DNA of 64,000 nucleotides from Arachnopeziza araneosa (Eukaryota > Ascomycota > Leotiomycetes > Helotiales > Arachnopezizaceae), in the NCBI GenBank assembly GCA_003988855.1, contig QYAI01000015.1, forward strand, positions 62,001 through 126,000. The letters are read 5' to 3'. The position numbers and the translations under genes were made by a program. This document shows positions 62,920 through 64,000 of the stretch, piece by piece. The notes under the pieces were generated by a model. The model had not been told where the DNA came from. It ran no database searches and saw nothing but the letters and a program-made list of their open reading frames with translations. Each line of letters begins with the position of its first letter. The first letter of the stretch is position 1.

Positions 62920-63679
62920 ATAAAATCAAATCATTAACTTCTTTTGAGGAATGCGACGGTGGAGCTTGGCTAGCACCCTTGCAGCACCCTTGCGTATATT
63001 GTGTGATAGTGAATGCCAATGCGTCAGGCTGAATGGCCATCTTTAAAGGTGACAACATCGCCGTTCTCAACATCTCTATTTCAAGCACTCTAAAGAACAC
63101 CCAGGGAACTGCTTCCTATGAGTACCCAGATTAAGCACAGACGGTTTGCATTGTTTCGTCTTAGTGATTAGGGATAACAAAAACTGTGTTTCATCATAAG
63201 GCTCAAGTGCGAAGGATAATAGAGACGGAAAGAGACTTCTGTAGCACGAGTCGTATGAGTTGTGTGAGTTTATTCCTAAAATCTAAGTTTCAGGTTATTA
63301 ATCGTAGATCGTGATCATGTGTGAAATAAGATGGATAAGAGGGGAAGCTCGTATTATAAAGGATAAATTCTCGAAGCTCATAGTCAGAGGCATCAGTGTC
63401 AATTTGACATTAGTAGACTTTCCATCTAATCAACATACTTGGGGTAGTTGCAAACGTCCTTGGTCAACTCCTCCCCTTTCCTAAGCGAAAAGTGGTCTGT
63501 GTACTATTTACTTTACCGAGCCGAGACTAGCAAGCCTACCACATTGACTCATCAAACACTGAATCCAAATTATATCGTGTCTGACGACAGTTGATATACA
63601 GCCGAACCTGAGTATTTTGATTGAGGGCTTCAGTTAACCACAAAGCCAGTTTAGAACTTTCGCACCATTTTACGCAAGG
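62920..63679. other. Intergenic region
   Basis: Downstream of NOG2 and upstream of the partial gene at the right edge. It contains a short exact duplication, GCACCCTTGCA, around 62974-62997. No gene or RNA recognised. Confidence 0.5.
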
Positions 63680-64000
63680 ATGTCAAACATCAAAGTGGAC
63701 TCGCCTCATCTTGCCAGATGTAGCATAAGTCTAAACAAAGGATCTCTTAGATCTGCCCCGCTTCAAACACCCGAGCACGAGGCTAAAGCCGAAGACTATC
63801 AGAGCATTCTCGACAAAATCAGTGGCCGCATCTATGACGGAGTTGAAGGCTTCTTTGAAAAGTATTTTGAGAATAAACCTTGGTCGCCATCAGTTGAGCA
63901 GATTGTTCGAGCTTCAACCCAGGAACCCCCTCCTAGCTTGGTTCTTAAGCTTGTCTTGGAATCTACGTCGGCCTCCCTTGGAGGACGCAGTGTATTCCAA
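63680..64000 (+). CDS. Partial gene at right edge, possible fungal kinase-like (FunK1) N-terminus
   Basis: An ATG at 63680 (MSNIKVDSPHLARCS) opens a frame that runs uninterrupted for 107 codons to the window end. It is hydrophilic at first, then contains a helical, protein-like stretch: AEDYQSILDKISGRIYDGV and EGFFEKYFENKPWSPSVEQI. The style is reminiscent of the N-terminal part of the fungal FunK1-type kinase-like proteins, which I cannot verify without the missing catalytic region. An intron may begin within the visible portion, for example around the Pro-rich QEPPPS stretch. Truncated by the window boundary only. Confidence 0.55.
   Translation, partial: MSNIKVDSPHLARCSISLNKGSLRSAPLQTPEHEAKAEDYQSILDKISGRIYDGVEGFFEKYFENKPWSPSVEQIVRASTQEPPPSLVLKLVLESTSASLGGRSVFQ

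Overview
The window is nuclear DNA of a filamentous ascomycete fungus. The evidence is eukaryotic gene structure: short GT-AG introns of about 45-115 nt with CTAAC/CTAAT-like branch points and no operons. It also carries fungal-specific genes: homoisocitrate dehydrogenase of the alpha-aminoadipate lysine pathway, a Zn2Cys6 transcription factor, Clr5-domain proteins and DHA1 drug/H+ antiporters. A Leotiomycete or related Pezizomycotina lineage is my guess from protein style; the sequence alone does not prove it. No tRNA, rRNA, CRISPR array or intact transposon was seen.

Layout: 1-24 kb is mostly core or conserved genes. These are an alpha/beta hydrolase (1.3-2.8 kb), a large Kelch/BTB protein (3.5-6.6, minus), a 1-Cys peroxiredoxin (8.1-9.0, minus), a DHA1 MFS transporter (10.3-12.0), a disordered Ser/Thr/Pro/Lys-rich protein (13.0-15.0, minus), homoisocitrate dehydrogenase LYS12 (15.5-16.7), mitoribosomal uS8m (16.8-17.3, minus) and a conserved protein of unknown function (18.1-19.7). 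22-41 kb is looser and looks accessory. It holds three members of an internally repeated protein family (22.1-23.7, 35.5-37.4, 38.1-39.2), two of them with an N-terminal Clr5 domain. Between and around them lie an FAD monooxygenase (24.7-26.1), a small coiled-coil protein (27.0-27.9, minus), a second DHA1 transporter (30.3-32.1, minus), a hypothetical protein (33.2-34.0, minus) and a secreted beta-propeller (40.2-41.1).

41-57 kb carries an unknown helical protein, a C2H2 zinc-finger protein with an unresolved 5' end, a small repeat-containing secreted protein, a Zn2Cys6 regulator, a seven-TM protein, a six-exon fungal-specific protein and a single-pass membrane protein. 57-64 kb returns to housekeeping: a charged protein of unknown function, mitoribosomal mS26/PET123 diverging from the ribosome-assembly GTPase NOG2, and a truncated gene at the right edge. 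NOG2 has one outsized intron, the position where yeast NOG2 carries the H/ACA snoRNA snR191.

The most unusual content is the repeat family. Five copies of one roughly 190-210-residue domain sit in three genes within 17 kb, coupled to Clr5 DNA-binding-like heads in two of them. Other notable signals are a 37-bp minisatellite ahead of the coiled-coil gene, a 10-bp-period TGCACAA array ahead of the second transporter, and the probable intronic snoRNA. Exon boundaries were derived by hand from splice signals and reading frame and have no transcript support.
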